Positions 21,188-29,422 of a stretch of DNA of 35,257 bases are shown piece after piece. Position numbers and translations under genes: made by a program. This DNA comes from Ruminococcus sp. (GTDB lineage Bacteria > Bacillota > Clostridia > Oscillospirales > Ruminococcaceae). Numbering within the stretch: the stretch's first letter is position 1; each line of letters begins with the position of its first letter. The notes beneath the pieces are model-generated. The model was not told where the DNA came from. It saw nothing but the letters and a program-made list of their open reading frames with translations, and ran no database searches. The stretch covers positions 1 through 35,257 of the forward strand of contig JAFUXL010000005.1 of the NCBI GenBank assembly GCA_017470905.1, read 5' to 3'.

Positions 21188-22387
21188 ATGGGACTTAATG
21201 ACACACCCTCCGGTGAGAGGGTTCACATAGGATTTTTCGGGCGCAGAAATGCAGGCAAATCAAGCCTTGTCAATGCCGTAACGGGTCAGGAGCTTTCCGT
21301 TGTGTCGGATGTAAAGGGAACTACCACAGACCCCGTATACAAGGCTATGGAGCTGCTCCCCCTCGGAGCAGTCGAAATAATTGATACCCCCGGTTTTGAT
21401 GATACGGGCGCACTCGGCGAACTGAGGATTAAAAAGACAAGACAGATACTTGCAAAAACCGATATTGCAGTCCTTGTCACCGACGTTCAGGAGGGCATAT
21501 GTCAGTGCGACAGGGAGCTTATCGGTCTCTTTGAGGAGAAAAATATCCCCTATATCACGGTATTCAACAAGTCGGACACTGCGGAAAATGAAATCGTCTG
21601 CAAGGATAATGAAATAGCCGTCAGCGCACTCAACGGCACGAATATATTTGAACTCAAAGAGAAAATAGCGTCAATGGCTAAGGATAACAACCCCGAAAAG
21701 CACCTCGTTGCGGATTTGATTGAAAAGGGCGATGTTATCGTCCTCGTCATGCCGATAGACTCCGCCGCCCCGAAAGGCAGGATTATTCTTCCCCAGCAGC
21801 AGACCATAAGGGATATTCTCGATACGGGGGCAATTGCCGTTGCCGTCCGTGAGACGGAGCTTGAAGAAGCCCTCGGAAAGCTTGCCGAAAAGCCGAAAAT
21901 GGTTATAACCGACAGTCAGGCTTTCGCATACGTCAGCAAAACAGTACCAGATGACATACCCCTTACGTCATTTTCTATCTTAATGGCAAGGTACAAGGGC
22001 TTTCTCGAAACGGCGGTGAAAGGCTCGGCGCATATAAAAAACTTAAAGGACGGCGACAGGGTACTCATATCGGAGGGCTGTACTCACCACAGGCAATGCG
22101 GCGACATAGGAAGCGTAAAGCTTCCAGCACTGCTCAAAAAATATACGGGTAAGAATTTGATTATTGAATTAAGCTCCGGACGTGATTTTCCCGAAAATCT
22201 CGCAAAATATTCCCTCGTGATACACTGCGGCGGCTGTATGCTCAACGAGAGGGAAATGCTGTCAAGGCAGAACAATGCTGTTTCGCAGGGTATTCCCTTT
22301 ACAAATTACGGTATTGCCATAGCCTGCATGAACGGGATATTAAAGCGCAGTCTCGGAATTTTCCCCGACCTTGCAAAACAAATTTAA
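21188..22387 (+). CDS. hydF: [FeFe]-hydrogenase H-cluster maturation GTPase HydF
   Basis: HydF is the scaffold that receives the di-iron subcluster precursor made by HydE and HydG and passes it to the hydrogenase HydA. The 399-aa length is usual. The N-terminal GTPase domain has the P-loop GRRNAGKSS (18-26), DTPGF (66-70) and NKSD (127-130). The C-terminal cluster-binding domain carries the diagnostic cysteine/histidine set: Cys298-x-His300, then His346-Cys347-x-x-Cys350 (HCGGC). Start ATG 21188 has GGGAG seven bases upstream. hydE, hydG and hydA are not in the window, so the operon is split in this genome. A hydrogenase making H2 fits a fermentative anaerobe. Confidence 0.95.
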   Translation: MGLNDTPSGERVHIGFFGRRNAGKSSLVNAVTGQELSVVSDVKGTTTDPVYKAMELLPLGAVEIIDTPGFDDTGALGELRIKKTRQILAKTDIAVLVTDVQEGICQCDRELIGLFEEKNIPYITVFNKSDTAENEIVCKDNEIAVSALNGTNIFELKEKIASMAKDNNPEKHLVADLIEKGDVIVLVMPIDSAAPKGRIILPQQQTIRDILDTGAIAVAVRETELEEALGKLAEKPKMVITDSQAFAYVSKTVPDDIPLTSFSILMARYKGFLETAVKGSAHIKNLKDGDRVLISEGCTHHRQCGDIGSVKLPALLKKYTGKNLIIELSSGRDFPENLAKYSLVIHCGGCMLNEREMLSRQNNAVSQGIPFTNYGIAIACMNGILKRSLGIFPDLAKQI

Positions 22388-22455
22388 TTCATAATTCATA
22401 ATTTATTTGTCTGAGGCAAAACGGATATTATTATTGATTGATTACCAATAAAATC

Positions 22456-22509
22456 TGAATAATATTCAATTAAACAAGAATATTTTAAGAAAAAATGAAT
22501 ATTTATGCA
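22456..22509 (+). promoter_or_regulatory. Two ARG-box-like operators before argG
   Basis: TGAATAATATTCA (22456-22468) and TGAATATTTATGCA (22496-22509) resemble the ArgR/AhrC operator TGAAT-AT-rich-ATTCA. Their centres are about 40 bases apart, roughly four helical turns, and the second ends eight bases before the -35 of argG. ArgR with arginine would repress here. No argR gene is in the window. Confidence 0.6.
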
Positions 22510-22516
22510 AAATCCC

Positions 22517-22544
22517 TTGACAATATCTGTAATGGGTGTATAAT
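22517..22544 (+). promoter_or_regulatory. argG promoter
   Basis: TTGACA (22517-22522), 16-base spacer, TATAAT (22539-22544). A small stem TCAGTC-GAAA-GACTGA (22556-22571) lies at the start of the expected message, just ahead of the ribosome site, and may stabilise the 5' end. Confidence 0.85.
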
Positions 22545-22588
22545 AATATTAGTAATCAGTCGAAAGACTGAAAATGGAGGTAATAACA

Positions 22589-23818
22589 ATGGCTAAGGAA
22601 ATCAAAAAGGTTGTTCTCGCATATTCGGGAGGACTTGACACGTCTATCATCATTCCGTGGCTCAAAGAAAACTACAATAACCCCGAAATAATCGCTGTAT
22701 CAGGCGATGTCGGACAGGGTACGGAGCTTGACGGTCTCGAAGAAAAGGCTATAAAGACAGGTGCGTCCAAACTCATCGTTGCCGACCTTAAAGAGGAATT
22801 TATTCAGCATTATGTATATCCCACGGTTCAGGCAGGCGCAATCTATGAGAACAGATATATGCTCGGAACTTCCTTTGCACGTCCTATCATCGCAAAGAGA
22901 ATTGCAGAAATAGCAATCGAAGAGGGCGCAGACGCTATCTGCCACGGCTGCACGGGCAAGGGCAACGACCAGGTTCGCTTTGAACTCGCTATCAAGGCTT
23001 TCGCTCCCGAAATGACTATCATTGCTCCCTGGAGAGAATGGAACATAAAGAGCCGTGACGAGGAAATCAACTATGCAGAGGCTCACAATATCCCCCTCAA
23101 AATAAACCGTGAGACAAATTATTCAAAGGATAAGAATATATGGCACCTCTCACATGAGGGTCTTGACCTTGAAGACCCTGCTAATGAACCTCAGTACGAG
23201 AAAAAGGGCTTCCTCGAAATGGGCGTATCCCCGATTGACGCTCCCGACAAGCCCACATATATAAAAATTCACTTTGAGCAGGGCAAGCCCGTTGAACTCG
23301 ACGGCAAGAAGCTCAATGGTGTTGAAATGGTCTCTGCACTCAACAAGCTCGGCGGCGAAAACGGCATAGGTCTTGCAGACCTCGTTGAAAACCGTCTTGT
23401 AGGCATGAAGTCCAGAGGAGTTTATGAAACACCCGGCGGTGCTATCCTCTACCATGCACACGAGGTTCTCGAAACTATCACGCTCGATAAGGAAACTGCA
23501 AGAATAAAGCAGTATCTCGGAATTAAATTCGCCGACATCGTTTATAACGGTCAGTGGTACACTCCCCTCCGTGAAGCTCTCACAGCTTTCGTTGACAAGA
23601 CACAGGAGAGAGTTACAGGCGATGTAACACTCAAACTCTATAAGGGAAATATCATCAACGCAGGCGTAACTTCACCCTACACCCTCTATGATGAAGAAGT
23701 TGCTACTTTCGATGAGGACGAGGTTTACAATCAGGCTGATGCGGCAGGATTTATCAATCTCTTCGGTTTGCCGATAAAAGTTAAGGCACAGCTTGACAAG
23801 AAGAGAGAACAGAAGTAA
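22589..23818 (+). CDS. argG: Argininosuccinate synthase
   Basis: Joins citrulline and aspartate with ATP to give argininosuccinate, the seventh step of arginine synthesis, in the cytoplasm. Start ATG 22589 has GGAGG eight bases upstream; an ATG at 22574 overlaps that site. The 409-aa length is standard. The ATP-pyrophosphatase loop AYSGGLDTS is at 11-19, and [15 protein letters not shown] near residue 118 is another family hallmark. Here argG stands first, with its own promoter and ARG-box-like operators, while argH follows after a 500-base spacer with a terminator-like hairpin and structured repeats, so the two may be regulated separately. Confidence 0.97.
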   Translation: MAKEIKKVVLAYSGGLDTSIIIPWLKENYNNPEIIAVSGDVGQGTELDGLEEKAIKTGASKLIVADLKEEFIQHYVYPTVQAGAIYENRYMLGTSFARPIIAKRIAEIAIEEGADAICHGCTGKGNDQVRFELAIKAFAPEMTIIAPWREWNIKSRDEEINYAEAHNIPLKINRETNYSKDKNIWHLSHEGLDLEDPANEPQYEKKGFLEMGVSPIDAPDKPTYIKIHFEQGKPVELDGKKLNGVEMVSALNKLGGENGIGLADLVENRLVGMKSRGVYETPGGAILYHAHEVLETITLDKETARIKQYLGIKFADIVYNGQWYTPLREALTAFVDKTQERVTGDVTLKLYKGNIINAGVTSPYTLYDEEVATFDEDEVYNQADAAGFINLFGLPIKVKAQLDKKREQK

Positions 23819-23842
23819 TCGGAAATCCGTATTAATAAAAAT

Positions 23843-23880
23843 ACAGGCAGGGGAGGAAAATTCTCCTGCCTGTTGTGATT
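23843..23880 (+). terminator. Terminator-like hairpin after argG
   Basis: ACAGGCAG and GGAG pair with CTCC and TGCCTGT with one bulged base, then TGTGATTTTG. The T run is weak, so termination is likely partial. Confidence 0.55.
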
Positions 23881-23913
23881 TTGATAACACGTAGAAAATA
23901 TGAATAATATTAA
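23881..23913 (+). promoter_or_regulatory. Putative argH promoter with ARG-box-like site
   Basis: TTGATA (23881-23886), 18-base spacer, TAATAT (23905-23910). The -10 overlaps TGAATAATATTAA (23901-23913), which matches the upstream argG box TGAATAATATTCA at 12 of 13 positions. If used, the four hairpin units lie in the argH leader. Confidence 0.5.
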
Positions 23914-23918
23914 TAGGA

Positions 23919-24293
23919 AATTTTTGCCCTTGACGTATGAACGAACGAAGTGTAACGGAGTGAGTGAACAGTCAAGCCACAAAAGGCAAAAATTGACGAT
24001 TTTAAATAAGGGGAAATTTTTGCCCTTGACGTATGAACGAACGAAGTGTAACGGAGTGAGTGAATAGTCAAGCCATAAAAGGCAAAAATTGACGATTTTA
24101 AACAAGAGGAAAATTTGCGCCTTGCACTGGGAGTGAATGAAGCGCAGCGTAATGAACGAAAGTGCAAGGTATAGAAGCGCAAATTTGACGATTTTAAATT
24201 GATTTTAAACAAGAGGAAATTTGCGCCCTTGACATGATAGTGAACGCAGCGTAGCGAAGTGAACGAAATGGCAAGGTTACAAAGGCGCAAATT
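23919..24293. repeat. Array of four 76-nt structured units
   Basis: Units at 23919-23994, 24015-24090, 24111-24186 and 24218-24293, each exactly 76 nt, separated by 20, 20 and 31 bases. Each folds as an outer 10-bp stem (AATTTTTGCC or AAATTTGCGC type), an inner 6-8-bp stem (CTTGAC/GTCAAG or CTTGCAC/GTGCAAG) with a 7-8-base bulge on the 3' side (CCACAAAA type), and a loop of about 32-36 bases with GAACGAA/GTGAGTGAA-like sequence. Arms change in step between units, so pairing is kept. The spacers share TTGACGATTTTAAA, and the last supplies the argH ribosome site. Minus-strand reading frames across it are by-products. Confidence 0.8.
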
Positions 24294-24317
24294 GACGATT
24301 TTAAATAGGAGAAAATT

Positions 24318-25709
24318 ATGGCAGATATGATGTGGGCAGGAAGATTTTCAAAGCAGGTTGACGAAACCGTAAATGCTTTCAATTCTTCAATCTCATTTGA
24401 CGGTCGTATGTACCGCCACGATATACAGGGCAGTATCGCTCATGCTACTATGCTGGGCGACTGCGGAATAATTACAAAGCAGGACAGCCTTGAAATAATC
24501 GGCGGTCTTGAAGAAATTTTAAAGGACATTGACGAGGGCAGACTTGAACTTGACCCGAACGCAGAAGATATTCATATGTTTGTCGAGGCGGAGCTTACCA
24601 AAAGGCTCGGCGATGTGGGAAAGAGACTTCATACCTCACGTTCGAGAAATGACCAGGTTGCCGTTGATTTGAGACTTTATCTGCGTGACGAAATAAACGA
24701 AATAAAAAATCTTGTAAAAGAGCTTATATCAGCGATTATCAAAATGGCAAAGGAGCATACCGAGACTATAATGCCGGGCTATACGCATTTGCAGAGGGCG
24801 CAGCCGATAACATTCGCACACCACCTCATGGCATATGTCTGGATGCTGCTGCGTGACCTCGAAAGGCTTTCCGATACTCGGGAGAGAATGAATGTATGTC
24901 CGCTCGGCAGCGGTGCGCTTGCCGGTACAACCTACAGGACGAACAGAAAACAGACCTCGGATTTACTGGGATTTAAAGAACCTATGCCGAACAGTCTTGA
25001 CGGTGTTTCCGACAGGGATTACTGCATAGAGCTTTGCTGTGATTTGTCGCTGCTTATGACACATCTTTCGAGATTTTCCGAGGAGATAATAATGTGGTGT
25101 TCGTGGGAATTTAAATTCGTTGAGCTTGACGATGCGTTTGCGACAGGCTCGTCCATAATGCCGCAGAAGAAAAATCCCGATGTAACCGAACTCATAAGAG
25201 GAAAGACGGGCAGAATAAACGGCGATTTAATCACGCTCCTTACCATGATGAAGGGCATTCCGCTTGCATACAACAAGGATATGCAGGAGGACAAGGAAGC
25301 CATATTCGATGCGGTTGACAATGTAAAATTATGCGTAAGAACCTTTACTCCCATGCTTTCGACCATGAGGGTATTAAAGGAAAATATGAGAAATGCCGCC
25401 GCAAGAGGATTTATAAATGCCACGGACTGCGCCGATTATCTCGTCAAAAAGGGTATGCCGTTCAGAGACGCATACAAGATAACGGGAACTCTTGTCGCCC
25501 TGTGCATAGAGAAAAATCTGACTCTCGAAACTCTCCCGGTTGAGGAATACAGAAAAATGACAGAGCTTTTCGCCGAGGACGTATACGATGCCATAAGCCT
25601 TGAAACCTGCGTGAGAGAGAGAAAGTCCGAGGGCGGCCCTTCGCCCGATGAGGTGACAAGGCAGATAGCTCTTGCCGAGGAAAGACTTGAAATATATAAC
25701 AGGGTATGA
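24318..25709 (+). CDS. argH: Argininosuccinate lyase
   Basis: Splits argininosuccinate into arginine and fumarate, the last step of the pathway. 463 aa, the usual size. Family signatures: TSRSRNDQVA (106-115), HLQRAQP (157-163) and the flexible catalytic loop GSSIMPQKKNPD (277-288) with the catalytic Ser. ATG 24318 has AGGAG eight bases upstream, contributed by the spacer of the last structured unit. The last base of the stop region overlaps the next start (ATGA), so the small membrane protein downstream is translationally coupled. Confidence 0.97.
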   Translation: MADMMWAGRFSKQVDETVNAFNSSISFDGRMYRHDIQGSIAHATMLGDCGIITKQDSLEIIGGLEEILKDIDEGRLELDPNAEDIHMFVEAELTKRLGDVGKRLHTSRSRNDQVAVDLRLYLRDEINEIKNLVKELISAIIKMAKEHTETIMPGYTHLQRAQPITFAHHLMAYVWMLLRDLERLSDTRERMNVCPLGSGALAGTTYRTNRKQTSDLLGFKEPMPNSLDGVSDRDYCIELCCDLSLLMTHLSRFSEEIIMWCSWEFKFVELDDAFATGSSIMPQKKNPDVTELIRGKTGRINGDLITLLTMMKGIPLAYNKDMQEDKEAIFDAVDNVKLCVRTFTPMLSTMRVLKENMRNAAARGFINATDCADYLVKKGMPFRDAYKITGTLVALCIEKNLTLETLPVEEYRKMTELFAEDVYDAISLETCVRERKSEGGPSPDEVTRQIALAEERLEIYNRV

Positions 25710-25966
25710 AAAAGAAGGATACACTGTTCATAATCGGTCTTACAATGCTTATGGGCATTATCTGGGTTCTGGGCGAGCTTGTAATGGGTCTGTGGATAGC
25801 CGTTGTTCCGAGGACGCACGCTTTCTGGACGGCAGGGATTGTTATTCTCACGGTTATAATAAGCGTGTGGCATTCCATGCTGGAGGACGAGTCCGACCGC
25901 ACAGACCCGAAGGTTGACAAGTACTACAGGAAAAAGGAAAAACGCAGTAAAAAACATAAGAGGTGA
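25706..25966 (+). CDS. Small two-TM membrane protein in the arg operon (86 aa)
   Basis: Not a recognised family. The ATG at 25706 overlaps the argH stop by four bases. Two hydrophobic helices are seen, about 7-32 (LFIIGLTMLMGIIWVLGELV) and about 40-56 (FWTAGIVILTVIISVWH), followed by a highly charged cytoplasmic tail ending KKEKRSKKHKR. The stop lies five bases before the argC start codon. The position between argH and argC, with overlapping starts, makes it part of the arginine message, but a link to arginine metabolism or transport is only an inference. Confidence 0.75.
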   Translation: MKKKDTLFIIGLTMLMGIIWVLGELVMGLWIAVVPRTHAFWTAGIVILTVIISVWHSMLEDESDRTDPKVDKYYRKKEKRSKKHKR

Positions 25967-25971
25967 TTTCA

Positions 25972-26922
25972 ATGTCAGTTAAAGTATATATAGACGGTCA
26001 GGAGGGTACTACGGGGCTTAAAATCCTCGAAAGATTTAAGGACAGAAACGATATAGAGCTTATGAGGATAAGCGAGGAGAAAAGAAAAGACCCCGATGAA
26101 AGGGCAAGGTTTATAAACAGTGCCGATTATGTCTTTCTCTGTCTGCCCGATGCCGCCTCCAAAGAAGCCGTATCTTTCGTGAATAACGGCAATGTGCGCA
26201 TAATAGACGCATCTACCGCACACAGGACAAATCCCGGATGGGCATACGGTTTTCCCGAATTATCTGCGCAGCACCGTGAAAAAATCAGAAATTCAAACAG
26301 AGTTGCCGTTCCCGGCTGCTATGCAAGCGGTTTCAATGCGATAGTCTATCCGCTTGTTGAGAATAATATTATCCCCGATGATTACCCCGTGTTTGCCTAT
26401 GCGACATCGGGCTACAGCGGTGCGGGAAAAAAGGCTATTGCCGTCTATGAGGGCGATGAAAAGCCCTTTGAATTTAACAGCCCCCGTCAGTACGCACTCT
26501 CCCAGCAGCACAAGCACCTCCCCGAAATGCAGGCTGTTTCGGGTCTTAGGTACAAGCCCATGTTCAACCCGATAGTCTGCGATTATTACAGCGGAATGGT
26601 TGTGAATATCCCGATACAGACGAGAACTCTTGCGGATAATATAACCGCAGCGCAGGTTCATGAAATGTATGCAGAGCATTATGACGGGGCGAAGATGATT
26701 GAGATAATGCCGCTTATGGATATTTCGGAGCAGAAGAGCTTTTTCCTTGCCTCGAATACAATCAGCGGAAGGGATATTATGCAGATATTCGTTTTCGGTG
26801 ACGATGAACAGATACTCCTCTGCGCAAGGCTCGACAATCTCGGAAAGGGCGCAAGCGGTGCGGCTGTTCAGTGCCTGAATATAATGATGGGCATTGACGA
26901 AACAACGGGGCTTGTAAGATAA
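25972..26922 (+). CDS. argC: N-acetyl-gamma-glutamyl-phosphate reductase, type 2
   Basis: Reduces N-acetylglutamyl-5-phosphate to the semialdehyde with NADPH, the third step to ornithine. ATG 25972 is preferred (GAGGTG six bases upstream); a GTG nine bases earlier overlaps that site. The 316-aa length and the start VKVYIDGQEGTTGLKILER place it in the short, type 2 class rather than the 345-aa type 1. The catalytic cysteine is Cys116 in VPGCYASGF, and the substrate-binding stretch SQQHKHLPEM holds the conserved His. Followed 34 bases later by argJ. Confidence 0.95.
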   Translation: MSVKVYIDGQEGTTGLKILERFKDRNDIELMRISEEKRKDPDERARFINSADYVFLCLPDAASKEAVSFVNNGNVRIIDASTAHRTNPGWAYGFPELSAQHREKIRNSNRVAVPGCYASGFNAIVYPLVENNIIPDDYPVFAYATSGYSGAGKKAIAVYEGDEKPFEFNSPRQYALSQQHKHLPEMQAVSGLRYKPMFNPIVCDYYSGMVVNIPIQTRTLADNITAAQVHEMYAEHYDGAKMIEIMPLMDISEQKSFFLASNTISGRDIMQIFVFGDDEQILLCARLDNLGKGASGAAVQCLNIMMGIDETTGLVR

Positions 26923-26956
26923 TTTCATTTACAGTAATGATAACGGAGTGATAAGA

Positions 26957-28210
26957 ATGGAACTTAGAAAAGTAGGAAGTGTGAAATTTATCAGGGGCGG
27001 CATATGCGCCGCAGAGGGCTTCCGTGCAAACGGAATACAGTGTGGTCTTACGCATGAGGGCGCATCTCTCACAACAAAGAAAAACGACCTCGCCCTCATA
27101 GCCGCAGATGATGAGTGTACCGCTGCGGCTGTATATACAACCAATAAAGTCAAGGGTGCGCCCATAGCCGTGACAAAACAGCATATCAGAAACGGCAGGG
27201 CAAGGGCTGTTATAGTCAATTCCGTAAATGCCAACACCTGCAACCCCGACGGAATTGAAAAGGCGGAGGCTATGTGCAGACTTGCCGCAAAAGCCCTTGA
27301 AATAGACGAAGATGACGTAATAGTCGCATCAACGGGCGTTATCGGACAGGTACTTCCCATTGAGCCTATAGCAAAGGGTATGCCCGAGCTTGCGGCCGGG
27401 CTTGACTATAACGGAAACAGCCGTGCAATGGAGGCTATAATGACAACCGATACCATGCCAAAGGAGGTTGCCGTTGAATTTGAACTCGGCGGAAAGGTCT
27501 GCAAAATGGGCGGTATGCTCAAGGGCAGCGGCATGATACACCCGAATATGGCGACTACCCTCACATTCATAACGACAGATGCGGATATTTCCCCCGAGCT
27601 TTTGCAGAGAGCTTTGGACGATACCGTAAAAGTTACCCTCAACCGTGTGAGCGTTGACGGCGACACCTCCACGAATGATATGGTGTGCATACTTGCATCG
27701 GGCAGGGCAGGAAACAGGATTATTAAGAAAGAGGACGAAGATTTCGAGGCTTTTGAGAACGCTCTCTATAATATCATGATGAACCTTGCAAGATTAATGG
27801 CGAGGGACGGCGAGGGCGCAACCAAGCTTGTCGAATGTGTATGCACGGGCGCAGATACCGACAGAACAGCCGAGATTGTCACAAAATCCGTCATAACCTC
27901 AAATCTTTTCAAGACTATGATTTTCGGACAGGACGCAAATGCAGGAAGAATTTACTGCGCCATAGGCTATGCGCAGGCTGATTTCAATATCGAGGACGTG
28001 AATGTGGATATATCCTCCCCGGCAGGAAAAATGGCTCTCGGACGTGAGGGAAATGTCGTGCGCTTTTCCGAAGAGGATGCCGCAAGGATACTCGCCGAAG
28101 AAGAGATACAGATAAATATCTCCCTCGGCGAAGGCACAGGCTCGGCAGTTGCGTGGGGCTGTGACCTTACCTATGATTATGTTAAGATAAACGGCGATTA
28201 CAGAAGCTGA
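26957..28210 (+). CDS. argJ: Bifunctional ornithine acetyltransferase / N-acetylglutamate synthase
   Basis: Moves the acetyl group from N-acetylornithine to glutamate, releasing ornithine and recycling acetylglutamate, so no argE is needed; bifunctional forms also start the cycle from acetyl-CoA. ATG 26957 is used (GGAG eight bases upstream); a GTG nine bases earlier is weaker. The 417-aa precursor should cut itself in NMATTLTF between Ala199 and Thr200, with Thr200 then acting as nucleophile; the oxyanion-hole motif STGVIG is at 125-130. Whether the enzyme is mono- or bifunctional cannot be settled by sequence alone, but no argA is seen here. Confidence 0.96.
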   Translation: MELRKVGSVKFIRGGICAAEGFRANGIQCGLTHEGASLTTKKNDLALIAADDECTAAAVYTTNKVKGAPIAVTKQHIRNGRARAVIVNSVNANTCNPDGIEKAEAMCRLAAKALEIDEDDVIVASTGVIGQVLPIEPIAKGMPELAAGLDYNGNSRAMEAIMTTDTMPKEVAVEFELGGKVCKMGGMLKGSGMIHPNMATTLTFITTDADISPELLQRALDDTVKVTLNRVSVDGDTSTNDMVCILASGRAGNRIIKKEDEDFEAFENALYNIMMNLARLMARDGEGATKLVECVCTGADTDRTAEIVTKSVITSNLFKTMIFGQDANAGRIYCAIGYAQADFNIEDVNVDISSPAGKMALGREGNVVRFSEEDAARILAEEEIQINISLGEGTGSAVAWGCDLTYDYVKINGDYRS

Positions 28211-28225
28211 TGTGAGGTGCTGAAA

Positions 28226-29092
28226 ATGGAAAAAATATCAAACAGTGACAAGTCGCAGATACTTATTGATGCTCTCCCCTATATCCAGAAGTACAGCAAC
28301 AAGATAGTTGTAATAAAATACGGCGGAAACGCCATGACCAACAAGGAACTCAAGGACGCAGTAATGACCGATATAGTACTGCTTTCACTCGTCGGAATAA
28401 AGGTCGTACTCGTCCACGGCGGAGGTCCCGAAATAAACGATATGCTCAAAAAGCTTAATATAGAGAGCAAATTCATAAACGGTCTGCGCTATACAAGTCA
28501 GGAGACAGTCGATGTCGTAAAAATGGTGCTTGCAGGAAAGGTCAATAAAGAACTCGTCCAGCTCCTTGCACAGCATAAGGGCAGCGCAGTCGGTCTCTGC
28601 GGCATTGACGGCGAAATGCTGACCGCAGAGAAGAAAAAAAACGATGACGGTCAGGATTTGGGCTGGGTAGGCGAAATAACGGCTGTCAATACAAAGCCGA
28701 TAACGGATGCTATTGCCAACGGAAACGTCCCCGTAATCGCCACCGTTGCAACCGACAGCGAGGGAAATACATATAATGTAAATGCCGATACCGCCGCCGC
28801 AAGAATTGCCGCAGAGCTTGGTGCGGAAAATCTTATCTTAATGACCGATATTGCAGGACTTTTAAGGGACAAGGACGACCCCTCGACACTTATGCCGAAG
28901 GTCAATGTCAGCGATGTTCCCTTTCTCAGAAGACAGGGAATTATTTCGGGCGGCATGATACCGAAGATAGAATGCTGCGTTGAGGCTGTAAGACGAGGAG
29001 TAAAGGGAGCTGTCATCATTGACGGCAGAGTACCTCATTCGATACTTATAGAGATACTCTCCAACGAGGGCATAGGCACGCAGTTTGTATAA
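28226..29092 (+). CDS. argB: Acetylglutamate kinase
   Basis: Phosphorylates N-acetylglutamate with ATP, the second step, and in many bacteria the point of arginine feedback. ATG 28226 has GAGGTG six bases upstream; a GTG at 28217 overlaps that site. The 288-aa protein has the amino-acid-kinase motifs IKYGGNAM (30-37) and VHGGGPEI (63-70), and NADTAAARIAAELGAENLIL further on. It has an N-terminal helix (ISNSDKSQILIDALPYIQKY) like those of arginine-sensitive hexameric enzymes, so feedback inhibition is likely. It is the last gene before a 330-base spacer. Confidence 0.96.
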   Translation: MEKISNSDKSQILIDALPYIQKYSNKIVVIKYGGNAMTNKELKDAVMTDIVLLSLVGIKVVLVHGGGPEINDMLKKLNIESKFINGLRYTSQETVDVVKMVLAGKVNKELVQLLAQHKGSAVGLCGIDGEMLTAEKKKNDDGQDLGWVGEITAVNTKPITDAIANGNVPVIATVATDSEGNTYNVNADTAAARIAAELGAENLILMTDIAGLLRDKDDPSTLMPKVNVSDVPFLRRQGIISGGMIPKIECCVEAVRRGVKGAVIIDGRVPHSILIEILSNEGIGTQFV

Positions 29093-29102
29093 TAAAAACC
29101 GT

Positions 29103-29182
29103 GTTTTTCCCCACCTTGGGCAGGGGGGAATAAAGAAAAAACACAGAAATTTCTGCGAATTATTTTAAATGCCCATTTACAT
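29103..29182 (+). repeat. Dispersed GC-hairpin repeat, copy D
   Basis: CCCCACC/GGCAGGGG-type hairpin, then AATAAAGAAAAAACACAG, AAATTTCTGCGAATTATTTT and AATGCCCATTTACA. It is in tandem with copy E; the pair fills the first half of the argB-argD spacer. Confidence 0.65.
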
Positions 29183-29190
29183 TGAAAAGC

Positions 29191-29273
29191 CATATCTCCC
29201 CCGCCGTGGGCGGGGGGGAAATAAAGAAAAAACATAAAAATTTCTGCGCATTATTTAATTGCTCATTTACAGT
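29191..29273 (+). repeat. Dispersed GC-hairpin repeat, copy E
   Basis: CCCCCGCC-GT-GGGCGGGGG hairpin, then AAATAAAGAAAAAACATA, AAATTTCTGCGCATTATTT and TTGCTCATTTACAG. The best-conserved copy. Confidence 0.7.
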
Positions 29274-29316
29274 ATTAAGATAAATATATTTATGAATAAA
29301 CAAAAAATTTACCATT

Positions 29317-29387
29317 TTCCCTGTATTCACTATTGATTTGACAAGGTTAAAAGAGTTATAATTATAAAGTAACCCATGTACAGGGAA
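29317..29387 (+). promoter_or_regulatory. argD promoter inside a 9-bp inverted repeat
   Basis: TTGATT (29334-29339), 17-base spacer, TATAAT (29357-29362). TTCCCTGTA (29317-29325) upstream and its complement TACAGGGAA (29379-29387) downstream flank it symmetrically. TGAATAAACA at 29293-29302 resembles half of an ARG box. Confidence 0.6.
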
Positions 29388-29422
29388 TTTGATTTCTTCG
29401 TTAGATGAAAGGGAGATATTTA

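Noticed and set aside
22545-22588. T-box or attenuator before argG
   Set aside because: The leader is only about 40 bases with one GAAA-capped stem, far too short for a T-box, and no Arg-rich leader peptide is seen.
23919-24293. CRISPR array
   Set aside because: Repeats are 76 nt hairpins with related, not unique, spacers, spacing of 20-31 nt, and no cas genes nearby.
23731-24382. Minus-strand reading frames of 60-126 codons across the argG-argH spacer
   Set aside because: They exist only because the structured units repeat; no ribosome sites, and the peptides merely repeat the unit.
25374-25972. Long minus-strand frames opposite argH and the small TM gene
   Set aside because: They are antisense to strongly conserved coding sequence and lack ribosome sites or known domains.
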